The notes under the pieces are model-generated. The model was not told where the DNA came from and made no database searches. It saw only the letters and a program-made list of their open reading frames with translations. Below, piece by piece: positions 46,978 to 58,469 of a DNA stretch of 64,000 nucleotides. The stretch is taken from NCBI GenBank assembly GCA_039583875.1, contig CM077162.1, positions 168,163,220-168,227,219 of the forward strand, given 5' to 3'. Both the position numbers and the translations under genes were made by a program. Origin of the DNA: Platanthera guangdongensis (Eukaryota > Streptophyta > Magnoliopsida > Asparagales > Orchidaceae). Each line of letters begins with the position of its first letter. The stretch's first letter is position 1.

Positions 46978-48364
46978 GAAACAAACTAGATGCCCAATGT
47001 GCAATTGTGAGGAACAAGGTTAGGCTTGTTTCTCAAGGCTATAGGCAAGAAGAAGGCATAAACTATGATCAGACCTTTGCACCAGTTGCAAGGTTAGTGG
47101 CAATCAGAATCTTTCTTGCCTATGCTGCCTACAAGATGTTCAAGGTTTATCAGATGGATGTAAAAAGTGTTTTTCTGAATGGAGTACTAAAAGAAGAAGT
47201 ATATGTTGAACAACCTCCAGGTTTTGTTTCTCCAACTCATCATTATCATGTATTTAAATTGCATAAAGCTCTCTATGGTCTAAAGCAAGCTCCAAGAGCT
47301 TGATATAAGACCTTAGCTTGCTTTCTGATAGAGCATGATTTTACTAGAGGAATAATAGATAACACACTATTCACTAGACACTATAAGGATAAAATCTTGT
47401 TAGTACAAATCTATATGGATGACATCATATTTGGATCTACTGACTCTAAACTATGCAAGAGGTTTTCTGACCTCATGCATTCTAAGTTTGAGATGAGTAG
47501 CATGGGTGAGCTCTCCAACTTCCTTGGTCTCCAAGTGAAGCAGCTACCTGATGGCATCTTCATCTCCCAAGCTAAGTATGCTAAAGAGCTTCTTAAGAAG
47601 TTTGGGATGTCTGATGGCTCAGCAAAGAAAACACCTATGGCTACTAATGATGTAATAGATTATAATCCACACGGGAAACCTGTTGACCAGAAGTTATATA
47701 GGGGCATTGTTGGGTCCCTATTATATCTTACAACTAGTAGACATGATATCATGTTTGCCACATGCCTTTGTGCTAGGTTCCAAGTGAACCGTAAAGAATC
47801 TCACCTAATTTTTCTAAAAAGAATTTTTAGACATATAAAGAGTTGTCCCAGTCTAGGCCTATGGTATCCTACTGAGTCAGAATTTGAGTTAACTGGATAC
47901 TCAGATGCTGACTTTGCTGGATGCAGGGTGGACATAAAAGTACCTCAGGAACCTGCTAGTTCCTTGGCATGAGATTAGTCTCTTGGTTTTATAAGAAGCA
48001 GTCATCTGTGTCTACATTAACTACTGAAGCAGAATACATAGCTGCTTCCAGTTATTGTTCCCAGATTTTATGGATTCAAAACTAACTCCTAGACTATGGT
48101 TTCAACTTAAATAATTCAACTTTACTATGTGATAACACAAGTACTATAACCATAGCACAGAATCCAGTCCATCACAGTAGGACAAAGCATATAGACATTA
48201 GGCATCATTTCATTAGAGAGTGTGTAGACAAAAACAAAATTAAACTTGTCTATATCTACACTGATTTACAAAGAGCTGATATTTTCACCAAACCATTGGA
48301 TAAAATAAATCACCTGTTCTTTATAAATCAGCTTGGAATGATCAATGGAGAAGCTATAGTTTAA
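46978..48364 (+). pseudogene. pol: Element D: pol, second part (RT and RNase H)
   Basis: Resumes D's RT directly after [25 protein letters not shown], then TGA 47301-47303 at a Trp position; IYMDDIIFG (catalytic YMDD intact) and [13 protein letters not shown] follow. RNase H starts YSDADFAG, loses one base near 47940, and continues through TEAEYIAASS to DIFTKPLDK, ending at TAA 48362-48364. Further stops at Gln positions are seen near 47960 and 48083. An ORF that begins upstream inside C's LTR is chimeric, not a real start. Confidence 0.88.
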
Positions 48365-48755
48365 TTTCTGTCTGCACTCGACGAATTTGCCAAAGTTCGT
48401 CGAATGGAGCTCGACGAATTGGGGAATATTCTTGAGATATTCGTCGAACGAAGATAGACGAACTCTCTATGAGTGAAGTTGTGTTCGTCGACCGGAGATC
48501 GACGAATCTACTTCAAAAAACTTTCGTCGAACGCAGTTTGACGAAATGTCTTCAAATCTTCAGACTGAGCTCGAAAAATTATTTAACTGCAAACTATTTC
48601 GTCGACCTCAGATCGAAGAATTACTTTATTTTTTGTGGAACGGAGTTTGTCGATTCATATTCTGGAAAACCTTATATCTACGTTTTCTTCGACCTCCATC
48701 CCGCGCAATCAGTTCCTTTGCACTTGATCTTCATTTTTCTCTTATAGGTGCTCTA
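48365..48755 (+). promoter_or_regulatory. Element D: word array ahead of the 3' ORF
   Basis: Bases 48378-48630 hold TCGACGAA and TTCGTCGAA words in both orientations, so neighbouring words can pair as hairpins. A weak TTATATC lies at 48672-48678, about 80 bases before the ATG. TTTTTCTCTTATAG|GTGCTCTA precedes the ATG and resembles a 3' splice site, as in B. The TATA here is less convincing than in B and C. Confidence 0.45.
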
Positions 48756-51745
48756 ATGGCGATTCTAGCAGGAACTTTTGCGGCAATGAAATTCGACATC
48801 GGCTTTGATATCGATTTCGACTCCTTCCAGCATTCCGACTAAATCTTCCTAGAAATATTGCAACTGCTTGAAGAACCGAATTTGAAGAATCTGTTGTCCA
48901 CTAGGATAAAGACATCTTCCACTGAGATCAGAGAGTGGGTGTATACTTATTCTACAACAAATGACAACACCATGACTGAAACTATAGCGGGTAATGCTGT
49001 TTCCCTCACCCCCGCCGTTTTAACAGAAATTTTTGGATTATGTAATATTGAAGAAGAATTGGAAATGGATAATGAAGAGTTTGATATGATGCTAAGTATG
49101 ATGGGTTATTCTGGACAAACCCCTAACAAACTGCTTAAGAAACATATGTCTGTTGAGTTCAAGTTTCTAGCAGATATTGTGGGAAAAGTGTTGTTGGGCA
49201 AGCACACAACCCATGACTACATAACCAGGCACCAATTCCTGGTCATGTGTGCTGTGGTTAACAAGAAATAGGTGAACTGGGCTCAGATCATGTTTGATCT
49301 GATTAAGAAAAGGAATACAAAGAAATAAGTTTGCTCTGGAATGAAGTTAGGGATCTTCCTCAAGGAAACAGCTGTTGAATCCCTGGTCTCCCAGACCATA
49401 TTCATCAATGCCTCAAGAGGTTCACCTGTGCTCTTTTTGGCAGGTGGGAGATGACCATCACCAAGCCCTCCAAGTCTCCTTCCGCTTCCACCAGGGCTTC
49501 TGAGAGTACTAGGGATGGTTTAGCCACTCCCCACCATACTGATGAGATCCCTCCTCCACCTCCATCCTCTTCCACCATTCCTTCTCTACAACAAACAAAA
49601 CAACAACCACAACAACAACCACAACAACCTGTTCATATTCCTACTCTAGCTTCCTCTCCTGCACCTTCTCCACAAATTGATATCACTAACATCCCATCTT
49701 CCCCTCCTCAGGAATCTCAACAACCCTCTCATTCTCAATCACCACAACCAACCCCACCTCAATCCCCACATGGTACACCCATTTCATCACCAACTTCATC
49801 TCCCTTACCACACCATCTGGACAATATTCCATTCTTTACTCTGCCTACTTCCCCTCCTCACACTTCCACTCTTCTAGATGTGCACATGCAAGATTCTCTC
49901 CCTCCTACTCCACCAACTCCTACCATCCCCACTTCTGTCTCCATTCCAACACCCTCTGCCACACCCTCTACCACTCTATTATTAGATCCATCCATTATTC
50001 CATCTCTCATTACACTGCTTACTCCCCTCCTCAAAATAATTATAGTAGAGGCTATTTTACCTCTTGTTACTTCCATATCCTCTCTTGCTGCACAGATATC
50101 TGCTCTCTCTGCTCCTTCCTCTTCAGTTAGGGGCCTGGCTTTAGTGTCCACTGAAACCAGGCAGGGGGAGATACTCCATAAAGAAGAAGCAGCAGTAGTA
50201 ATAACATAAGCAGAAGCAGCATCAAAAGAAGCAGCAAAAGTAACAGCAGCAGCAGTAATAGCAGTAGAAGCAACAGCAGTAGCAGCAGAAATAATAGCAG
50301 CAAATGCTGATCAAGAATTACTTGATTTCATTGATTTTTTTGAGTCTGATATGGACTTGGATGAGCCTGTGTTGGCTGAGGAAATAACTGTTGGTGATTA
50401 TGTTATAAATCCCACAGTAGATTTATCACATTTATTGAGTATTTTTGATATAGCATTTTTGAATAATCTGCCAGCAGACAGCACTAAGCCATCCATGGCT
50501 ATAATTCCATATACCTCCCTCATAAGCCCCAAAGTTGCAAAGAAATTCAAGGCCATTTTTGCTACTATAGAGGTTCCAGCTGTTCCGTCTCCTCCCAGAG
50601 CTATTTCACCCATTATTTCATCCCCTCCAACAGATATTTCTGTTCCAGTTTTTGTTATGGATGATTCACCTATGCCTGATCTTGATTCTTTGATCATGGC
50701 TGATATAGAAGAGGAAAATAAGATAGTTGCTGAAATCACTGTTATGTATAGCTCTCCAATTCCAATCCCAATTCCAGCTCCAGCTCCTCTTCCAGTTCCC
50801 TCCCAGCCAGAGAAACCTAAAATATCTGCTGAGGCTCTAAGAAAGTTAAATGCATTATATGATAATCCACAGGATTCTACTGATGATGATGATGAAGAAG
50901 AAGAAGACTCAGATGATGAGCCAAAGAAAAAGAAAGTATCTAAGAAGAGGAAAGCTCCTCCACCTCCTGCACCAAAATTAAATCCAATAAATGACAAACC
51001 ATACTATATACTTCAAAAGATCATACCTTATAAGGGCATGCTGGCATCGATGTGGCTGTCCAAGAATGAACAGAAAGAAAGGAAGAGAAGTAGAAGATAT
51101 TCTCCTCCTCCACAGAGATTCAGAAAAGACCCACGTCCTCCTCCTCCTCCAGCTGCTGGTGCTTCCAGTTCCTCAACTCAAAGGACTTCCCACTTTCAAA
51201 CTTATCAAAGACAGTAGGGTAGGTCCTCATCTTCAGGAAGCAGCTAGTAAAGGCATTATTCATCTGGCAAGCAGCACCAACAACAACAGCAGCAGTAGCA
51301 TCAACAACAACAACAGTAAAAATTCCCTGAACATCAAAAAGCTGAAAGCCCCAAAAGACCTGCTTCCCCTCCTGTACCATTTGAAGATCCAGACTAAGCT
51401 ACAACTGCTAGGATGGCCAGATTCCAGGAACTGGTTGGCCTGTCCATGATTAACAAAGCTAAAGCTGAAGGGAAGGATCCCTCTAAATTCTCAACCATAT
51501 CTAAATACAGGAAGGAAGAGCTTAACAGGTTTGTTAAGGACAATAAATTTTTCAATGTTGATGATTATATGAAGTTGAATCCAGAAGCAGTAGTGCCCAG
51601 GGCTACCTCTCTAAATATCATTGGGGCTGCTGACATGACAATGACAAAGGTTCAAGATGCAAACCCTATCAGGGAAATCAAGTTTACTAAGCCTGGTGAA
51701 AATGCTAAAGAGGAGAAGCACAGGGAGCATAAGAAAAGGAAATGA
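48756..51745 (+). pseudogene. Element D: 3' ORF (post-pol protein)
   Basis: ATG 48756 (MAILAGTFAAMKFDIGFDID, closely matching B). Stops at 48840-48842, 49269-49271, 50207-50209 and 51215-51217, and a shift between 49271 and 49451. Order as in B: N-terminal domain (STRIKTSSTEIREWVY, LADIVGKVLLGKHTTHD), Pro/Ser/Gln-rich linker (49480-50140), Ala-rich stretch from GCA runs (50185-50310), acidic DDDDEEEEDSDDEPKKKK, NDKPYYILQ, poly-Pro, and C-terminus DDYMKLNPEAVVPRA. Conservation of the two ends with a fast-changing middle suggests a real protein under selection before decay. Function unknown. Confidence 0.72.
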
Positions 51746-51924
51746 TACTTAAACTGATTAGTTTTTGTGGTATTTTAAAAACTGCTTTCTTATTTCCTGA
51801 TACAAAATCTTCTGTACATATACATCTGTTACATTTGTTTAACATTTCCTGCCAGATATATGTTTTATTGTTTTGTATATTTTGTATGTCTGTAATTAGT
51901 GACCTTTCCCAAATAGAGGGAGAT
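51746..51924 (+). other. Element D: spacer and polypurine tract
   Basis: AT-rich spacer ending in AGAGGGAGAT (51915-51924), a one-base variant of the AGGGGGAGAT tract of B and C, directly before the LTR. Confidence 0.82.
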
Positions 51925-53967
51925 TGTTGGATCCTTAGTTAGATTTGGGCTAGGTTCACTAAGTTAGGATCATCTGACCCAACATGTAAAGTCAGGGTCA
52001 TGGTTATGTCCTAAAGTCTAGGCCAAGTCCTTAGAGTCAACACTACATGGACCATCCATCAACAAACTGCATAAAGACTCAAGACTTAGAGAAATTTCAG
52101 AGACTCAGGAGATGAGTTTGACGTTCGTCGAACTCAGGTCGACGAAAGTTGTGCTCAGCTTGACGAAATCTGAGATAATTCTCTGAGATGAGCTTGACGA
52201 AATTGAATCTTTGGTCGACGAATTCCAGAGTATACTTCAACACCAAGTCCAGAATTCTTCACCTAACTCCAGTCGACGAACTTAGTTCTCTGGTCGATGA
52301 TCTCTGGGTATTCTACTTCAACACCTTATTCCAGAAACATCTAAGTATTTGAAGTCCAGCTTCACACTCCAGTCGACGAAGTTAGAATCTCAGCTCGACG
52401 AATTTGGATCTTAGTTTGATGATTTCTGGATCATGTACTTCAACACTATAAGACCAGAAACAATGAAGTATTCTAAGTCCAGAATCACACTCCAGTCGAC
52501 GAACTCACCTTCTCAGCTTGACGAACTTAGACCACAGTCTTGGCAAGATGTATCAAGTAACAATTAGAAGTTCTCAGCTCGACGAAACTAATTCTCAGGT
52601 CAACGAACCCAGTTCTGAGGTCGACGATTTCTGGACACATTACTTTAATATTCTTAAGTCCAAGAGAAATGGAATTATGTTATCAGGTCGACGAAATTAT
52701 ATTCTCAGCTCGACGAACTTGATGCACAGAATTGACGGGTCTAGAAAAAGCAGTTGTCAGTTCTTAGGTCGACGATCTTGTATCTCAGCTCGACGAACAA
52801 AGGTTATCAGGTCAATGAACTTGACTTCTCTGCTCGACGAACGCTGGACACAGATAGATGAATTCTGCTCAACGAATTCTGTAAAGTTCCAAACTTAGAA
52901 ATTTCCCTACCTCTGTCTTTTTTCTATTGCAATAATTCCTGAGTAATTAATGCATAAATATTCTCTGAATATTACTGTTACAAGCAAGCATTGATTACGG
53001 TCTTCATCAAGATTATTGATTGTTGTTTTTCAATGGGATAGTTGGGGAAATCAATCAATGCAAAATATTCTCCAGGCCGTCAGCAATGAATGCAGAAGAA
53101 ATTCAAATTTCAAATGGAAAATTTACATGGAAAATATAAAAAGGATTTCTTTATCTCTCTCGAGAAGAAGACTGATATACAAGACAATACACAGTTCTCT
53201 GGAATAGTATAGCAATCACATAGCGATACAGAATATAGTGATACAGAGAAACAAGCCCTAGATCAGAGAAACATCAGCAAGCTGAAGAAGAAAGAAGAAC
53301 ATATATTCAAGATCAAGAGTCTTCTTCCTCCTTCTTCCCAGGATACTTCAGAGGACAACCAATACTCTATCAGTCAAGAAGTTCCTGGATACTTTCTGGT
53401 CAAGGCTACAAGTTTGAAGGCCTATCACCCTGCAGCAATGCTCCATCTTTCCTGAACCATTCAATATCTCAAGGGGAGCTCTTTGCTAAAATCAAGATCC
53501 ACAAAAGTCTTCTCAGTTGTATTTGAGAAAGAGAAGACAAAATCATTCTCTCACCCCCACTATATAAAGGGTTCTTAACTCCCTTCAAAAGTTATTCCTG
53601 GTTGCAAGTCACTTGACCAAAAGACTTGAGGTTTGGTTTTTGAGCACCTGATCAAAAGCTCATTGGTGGCAGTCACTTAATCAAAAACCTGAGTAGATTC
53701 CTACCATGGGTAGAAGAGTAGATGTACCCAGGTTGGGGAACCACTATAAAATTCTTGTGTTGTCTATGTTGCCCTTTTCTTTTGTTTTTGTTGTGACTGT
53801 GCTAATTAGGTTTGTTGTGTTTGTGATATTTTATATTTGATGATCCTGTGTTATATCAGATTACTTTAGGACTAAGGTTTATTTACAGCAATAGTTTTAA
53901 AAAATCCTCAAGATACCCTATTCACCCCCTCCCTCTTGAGTATACCAGATCTAACCCCTTACTTTCA
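51925..53967 (+). repeat. Element D: 3' LTR
   Basis: 2043 bp copy of 27616-29688 keeping the TGTTGGATCC start. TCGACGAA-type array 52118-52880. It ends TTTCA and is followed by TGGAG. Confidence 0.92.
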
Positions 53968-53972
53968 TGGAG

Positions 53973-55205
53973 TTCTAAGTTTTTTTAGCGATCCGGTGAT
54001 GTTCTTGATATTTGATTTGTTGGAAGCTATGTATTTAGAAAAAATTTCCTCCATCGGGGAGGGTTTGGAAGAGGGGGAAGCAGCAGAAATCCGGGCGCAA
54101 AAGAATTGGGCGGGCGCTATGCATTGTTCGCGTTGCTCCATGAGAAGTTAGGGTGGTTCCTCCAACCTGGATTATAGTTATTACTATAAGGGTTGTTGTT
54201 GGAGTTGAAGGAAGGCCGCCCAACATTTCCTACATAGTCTACGAACTCATTGACTATGCTAATATTAGGGGGAATCTCCCAAGGCGGAGTGGAGGAGGCA
54301 GTAGACATCTCCGCCACCTGCTTCGTCAACCTTTCAACTTGAAGGGCTAAGTGGGCAGTGGCATCCACTTCGAAGAGGCCGACTGCCTGCCTGGGACATC
54401 TCCGTGGGACATTCTATTGGTAGGCGTTCATAGCCATCTCTTCATTAAGAGCTTGGGCAGCCTCGGGGGTCTTATTATTCAGAGTGCCCCCGACAGCTGT
54501 GTCAATCATTTGACGCATCTGATAGTTAAGCCCATTGTAGAATATTTGGACCTGCAACCATGCAGGCAGCGCGTGGTGCGGACACTTACAGAGGAATTCT
54601 TTAAACTGCTCCCAAGTCTGAAATAGAGACTCAGAATCGTTCTGCACAAACGAAGAAATGTCCGCCCGCAACTTTTCAATTTTGGCGGGCGGAAAATACT
54701 TCATTAAGAACAGTTCCGCAAGCTCGGTCCAGGTGGTGATACATCCTCATGGGAGGGAATTCAACCACGCCTTAGCTTTGGATCTTAAGGAGAATGGAAA
54801 AAGGCGCAAACAAATGGCATCATCAGTGACGCCACTAATCTTAAAGGTATCGCAGATTTCCAAAAATCTAGACAAATGAATGTTCGGGTCCTCATCCGGC
54901 AGTCCATCTAACTGCAAGTCATTTTGGATCATTTGGATAATGCTCGATTTGATCTCAAAATTATTGTTCGCCACCGTCGAGCGAACAATACTGGACCCAG
55001 TATCGTCCAAAGTTGGCTGGGCGTAATAAGACATTGTACGCTCGACGGCCGTGTTCGGAATAGGGTCGGCCATATCAATGGCAGAGGGTTCTCCGACGGA
55101 TTCTTCGGGATCCAAAGAGGGATTTCGGCGTTGAGATCAAATACGCGCAAGTGAGCGTTCGATCTCAGGATCGAACACAAAATTTTCGGACTCCGTAACC
55201 ACGGG
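53973..55205 (-). pseudogene. gag: Element X: gag (Athila-type), main part
   Basis: Minus-strand reading begins around FVFDPEIERSLARI near 55170, with no ATG retained and a TGA soon after. It continues SLDPEESVGEPSAIDMADP, the gag core DGLPDEDPNIHLSRFLEICD, CLRLFPFSLRSKAKAWLNSLP, SLFQTWEQFKEFLCKCPHHA and NPYSNNYNPGWRNHPNFSW, all typical Athila Gag wording. Frames change near 54740 and 54400. The tail of the protein is displaced to 27335-27610 by insertion of D. The product would be the particle shell protein. Confidence 0.85.
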
Positions 55206-55343
55206 TCATACACCCGAAAATATAAACTAGAAAATTAACTTTATTTTTTTATTATTTTTAAATAAAATTTTTAAGTTTTTTAGTTTTTAGAAATATAGGT
55301 AAACGTAATAGACTTCGGATTTCAAAATAACAACTTGGAGAGT
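55206..55343 (-). other. Element X: 5' leader
   Basis: About 140 AT-rich bases between primer site and gag on the minus strand; nothing recognisable. Confidence 0.6.
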
Positions 55344-55361
55344 TCCCCGGCAACGGCGCCA
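55344..55361 (-). other. Element X: primer binding site for tRNA-Asp
   Basis: Minus-strand TGGCGCCGTTGCCGGGGA, an 18-base complement of the 3' end (with CCA) of plant tRNA-Asp, as used by Athila-type elements. It lies 6 bases inside the LTR end. It is a primer site and not a tRNA gene, since no further tRNA sequence is present. Confidence 0.93.
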
Positions 55362-55367
55362 AAAACT

Positions 55368-58300
55368 TGATGCTAGCGAAGCACGACTCTAAATTATCTA
55401 GGGAGCACGACGGGTCTGGATTTCGCGCAGCGAATTATAGGCAAGTGCACCTATCACAAGTAATGCATGATATTCGGAGGAATATCGAGATCCTAAATTT
55501 CACGGGAACGGGTTGATTTTCCCTACTGCTCCGAAAGAACTATTATTTTACCGAAATATTTAAGTTGTCGATTTTAAATAAAATAAAGTTGAAAATAGAT
55601 TAAGAACAAAGTCGATGAAGAAATAACACTCGGTATCTAATTACGTTAGGACTAAAATAGATTTGAATAATTAGAGATCTTAGATTTCAATTCAATTAAA
55701 GCGGAAACTTGGCCGTGGAGGTTCCAAAAGAATGAGCTCACCTATCTCTAGGAATATCGCTCACTTGAACATTAAGACTATTTGACCGATCTCTTGTCCG
55801 ACGAATGATTTCTCTTAATGCTCGCAATTTGTTAAAAACCTCGTTATTGGGTGGGGAACCCAATCCAGTAGAGTTTGTGCGCCACCTCTCTCGAGGGTTA
55901 GTGCGGAACTCTCTTTATCTAGGGGTGATCAGTCCATACGCACGACCTCTCGGCAAGCTAGCATATGGATAACGGAATTAGATCCCACACATCGATATGT
56001 GGTTCTACGCGTCGTTAACCCGGGGTAAACCTTAAGTTTTTTAATTAAATAGAAAAATAAGACCTTTAGTTATTTAAAACATTTTATATCCCAATGCTCT
56101 TCGATACCGAGAGATAAAAGCGATTAGCCACTCATCGGAATGTGGATGGCTTATGAGTTCGGTTAAGCATGAGTTCTAAACTAAGCGCTGAAGGGTTACA
56201 AAAAAATAAAAAAAAAGAATAAGATAACCTAATATTAGAAATAGAAAAGCTACTAAAAATTAAAAGCACATGCACTCAACCAAACGCATAATAAAGAAAA
56301 ATAAACAAAAACTAAGTTACAAAAAAAAGAAAATTCCATAATTGAAATGACAAGTTCTACTCAAACGAGTAGGCGGTAAATTAAAGCTGAAAATTACAAG
56401 TCCTACTCAAACGAGTAGGTGGGAAATGAAAGCGAGTCCTACTCAAACGAATAGGAGGAAATAAATGCACACATGCACACACTCTACTGAAATTAAAACA
56501 CACACACACACACATACACACACACTACTGAAAAGAAAATGCACACACACTGCAGAAAGTAAAACGCACACACACTGCAGAAAGTAAAACACACACACAC
56601 ACACACTGCAGAAAGTAAAACGCACACACACACACTTTACCAAAATGAAATACTCACACACACAAGTCCTACTCAAATCAGTAGGTGGAAAATTAAAGCG
56701 ATTCCGACTCAAACGAGTAGGGAAAATAAAACACACACACGCACACTTGCGGGAATGAAAAATACACACGCACTTGCATAAATGAAAACACACATACATA
56801 CACACACACACACACTTGCTAAAATGAAAAACGCACACACACTTGCATAAATGAAAACACACACCACTAAAAATAAAAACACACTCACACACTCGACAAA
56901 AATGAAAACGCACACACACTGCAGAAAGTAAAACGCACACAGACACAATCTACTAAAATGAAAGAAAGCGATAAAAAATTATCTCATACACGCACGCACA
57001 CATATGAAAAAAGCGAAAAAATAAGTTGTCCAAAATTTAAAACAACTACATTTTACCGCTATAATGTGGTAGAAATGCATAAGTAGAAATAAAAATTGTT
57101 TGAGCAAAAGAGTTTTCAAATTAATGCGAGAAAAACAAGTGCTTGAAAAATTAAAATGTTTACTTTCTTCCGTTATAATTTGATGAAAATGCATAAAAAG
57201 TAGAAATTAAAACTGCTTGAGCAAAAGTCTTTTTAAGTAAATGCGAAAAATTAAAGGTGTTGAAAAATTGAAATAACACATAATCTATTCTTATAGCTTT
57301 GTAAAAGGGTTTAAAAAGTGGAAGAAAGTTAAAAAGAAGCAAAAGTTTTATAACCTAAAAAGGAAAATCTAAGTTAAAGAGTAATGAAAACCACTTTTGA
57401 AATCATTTTACAAGTTCATAAGAACGAATATAAAAACATAAAAATCTTAAATATAAACCATTCTAAGTAGTATGATAAGAAAAATGGTTATAACAACGAC
57501 TAGTAATTTCGAGAAAATTTAAAGTAAAGCAAAGCAATTTTTCATTTTAAAGTATAAATTCCACAAATCTAACTCATACACGCACACACCCCATACGAAA
57601 AAAAAAACAAAGATACATAAGATTGATGAAAAGGAGGCATTCAGAGACATTCCAAAGCATTGTAAGGATGAAAAATAATGATTTTATTAAAAAAGAAGTT
57701 GATTACAAAAGCTTAAACAAACTTAAAAAGGAGTGGGGAGATTATCCTTACATAACACTAAAACAGCCCCTAGCAGCAGCCCTTAACACCAAAATAGTTC
57801 AAAATTTGGAACTCAAACACCTTACAGCAAGAGCCTATTTATAGAAACAAAAATCAGATTATACGCCCTTGTTCATGGGCGTGTAGGGGGCATGTTAGCA
57901 CTGTTGATGAAGTGATGTCGAGCATTCAATTCTTGTTGACTTCAGGGCAGTCCACATGGAAGTCATGCCTGTGTCTCTGTTGACACGGGCGTGTCGAAGG
58001 GCGTGTCTAGCAGGTGTATCTGTGGACAGGTTGCGTCAAAAGTCGTCGGTGACGTCTTGTCGGGCCAGGTGGAGGCGTAGACACCCATATCGCATCTTGA
58101 CACAGGCGTGTCGGGTCTTATTGATGATCTTCGGTGCGGTTCGTCGATCAAGTGACACGGGCCACGGTCACAACCGTGTCATATTTGATACGGGCGTGTC
58201 CGAGGGCGTGTCAATAATTCTTCGGCTTTGGCTGATTTATGTTTGAATCCAAGTCACACGCCCATGTCTTGGGTGTGTACTGAAGCAGACGGCCATGTAC

Positions 58301-58460
58301 TTGGCAAATTTTGACATTTTCTAAAAAATTTCAGAAAAAAAAAAATAAACTTAAGTTAGAATAAAATTTATAAAAAAATGAGCACTTTATTGAACAAAAT
58401 TAACTAAATATAACAGTAATGAACTAAGACGACTTAATTAATGTACATAAAAATACGTAT
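55368..58460 (-). repeat. Element X: 5' LTR
   Basis: About 3.1 kb, starting TGATG next to the primer site. The last ~15 bases present in the other LTR (to CATCA at 1072) are missing; instead E sequence begins at 58461. TATAAATA on the minus strand is at 57836-57843. The dyad array GACACGGGCGTGTC/TCGACGA (57862-58300) lies upstream of that TATA in transcription order, as an enhancer would. Bases 56355-56990 are CA/TG microsatellite with interspersed CTACTCAAACGAGTAG units. No credible gene. Confidence 0.85.
56355..56990. repeat. CA/TG microsatellite with CTACTC...GAGTAG hairpin units
   Basis: Inside the LTR of X. Runs of (CA)n alternate with GAAA-type spacers and about five copies of a unit containing CTACTCAAACGAGTAG (near 56357, 56402, 56438, 56668, 56705), whose arms CTACTC/GAGTAG can pair. 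ORFs reading CVCV on the minus strand come from the CA repeat. Confidence 0.85.
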
Positions 58461-58469
58461 TCTGAATAA

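Larger units (their letters stand above)
27616..53967 (+). mobile_element. Element D: Sirevirus-like Ty1/copia retrotransposon, containing element C
   Basis: LTRs 27616-29688 and 51925-53967, flanked by a perfect 5-bp duplication TGGAG (27611-27615, 53968-53972). It inserted into gag of X. Without C it is about 13.1 kb: gag with intron-like segment, pol, word array, 3' ORF, purine tract. LTRs differ at about 9 percent over the first 150 bases by eye, so it is older than B and C. It has many stops and at least three frameshifts. Confidence 0.93.

Noticed and set aside
46896..47303. ORF with apparent start before the RT reading
   Set aside because: The first ~27 codons are C's LTR; the reading is D's RT continuing after the insertion.
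55344..55361. tRNA-Asp gene fragment
   Set aside because: Only the 18 bases matching the tRNA 3' end, next to an LTR terminus: a primer binding site.
56443..56948. Minus-strand Cys/Val-rich ORFs
   Set aside because: Direct product of the CA/TG microsatellite.
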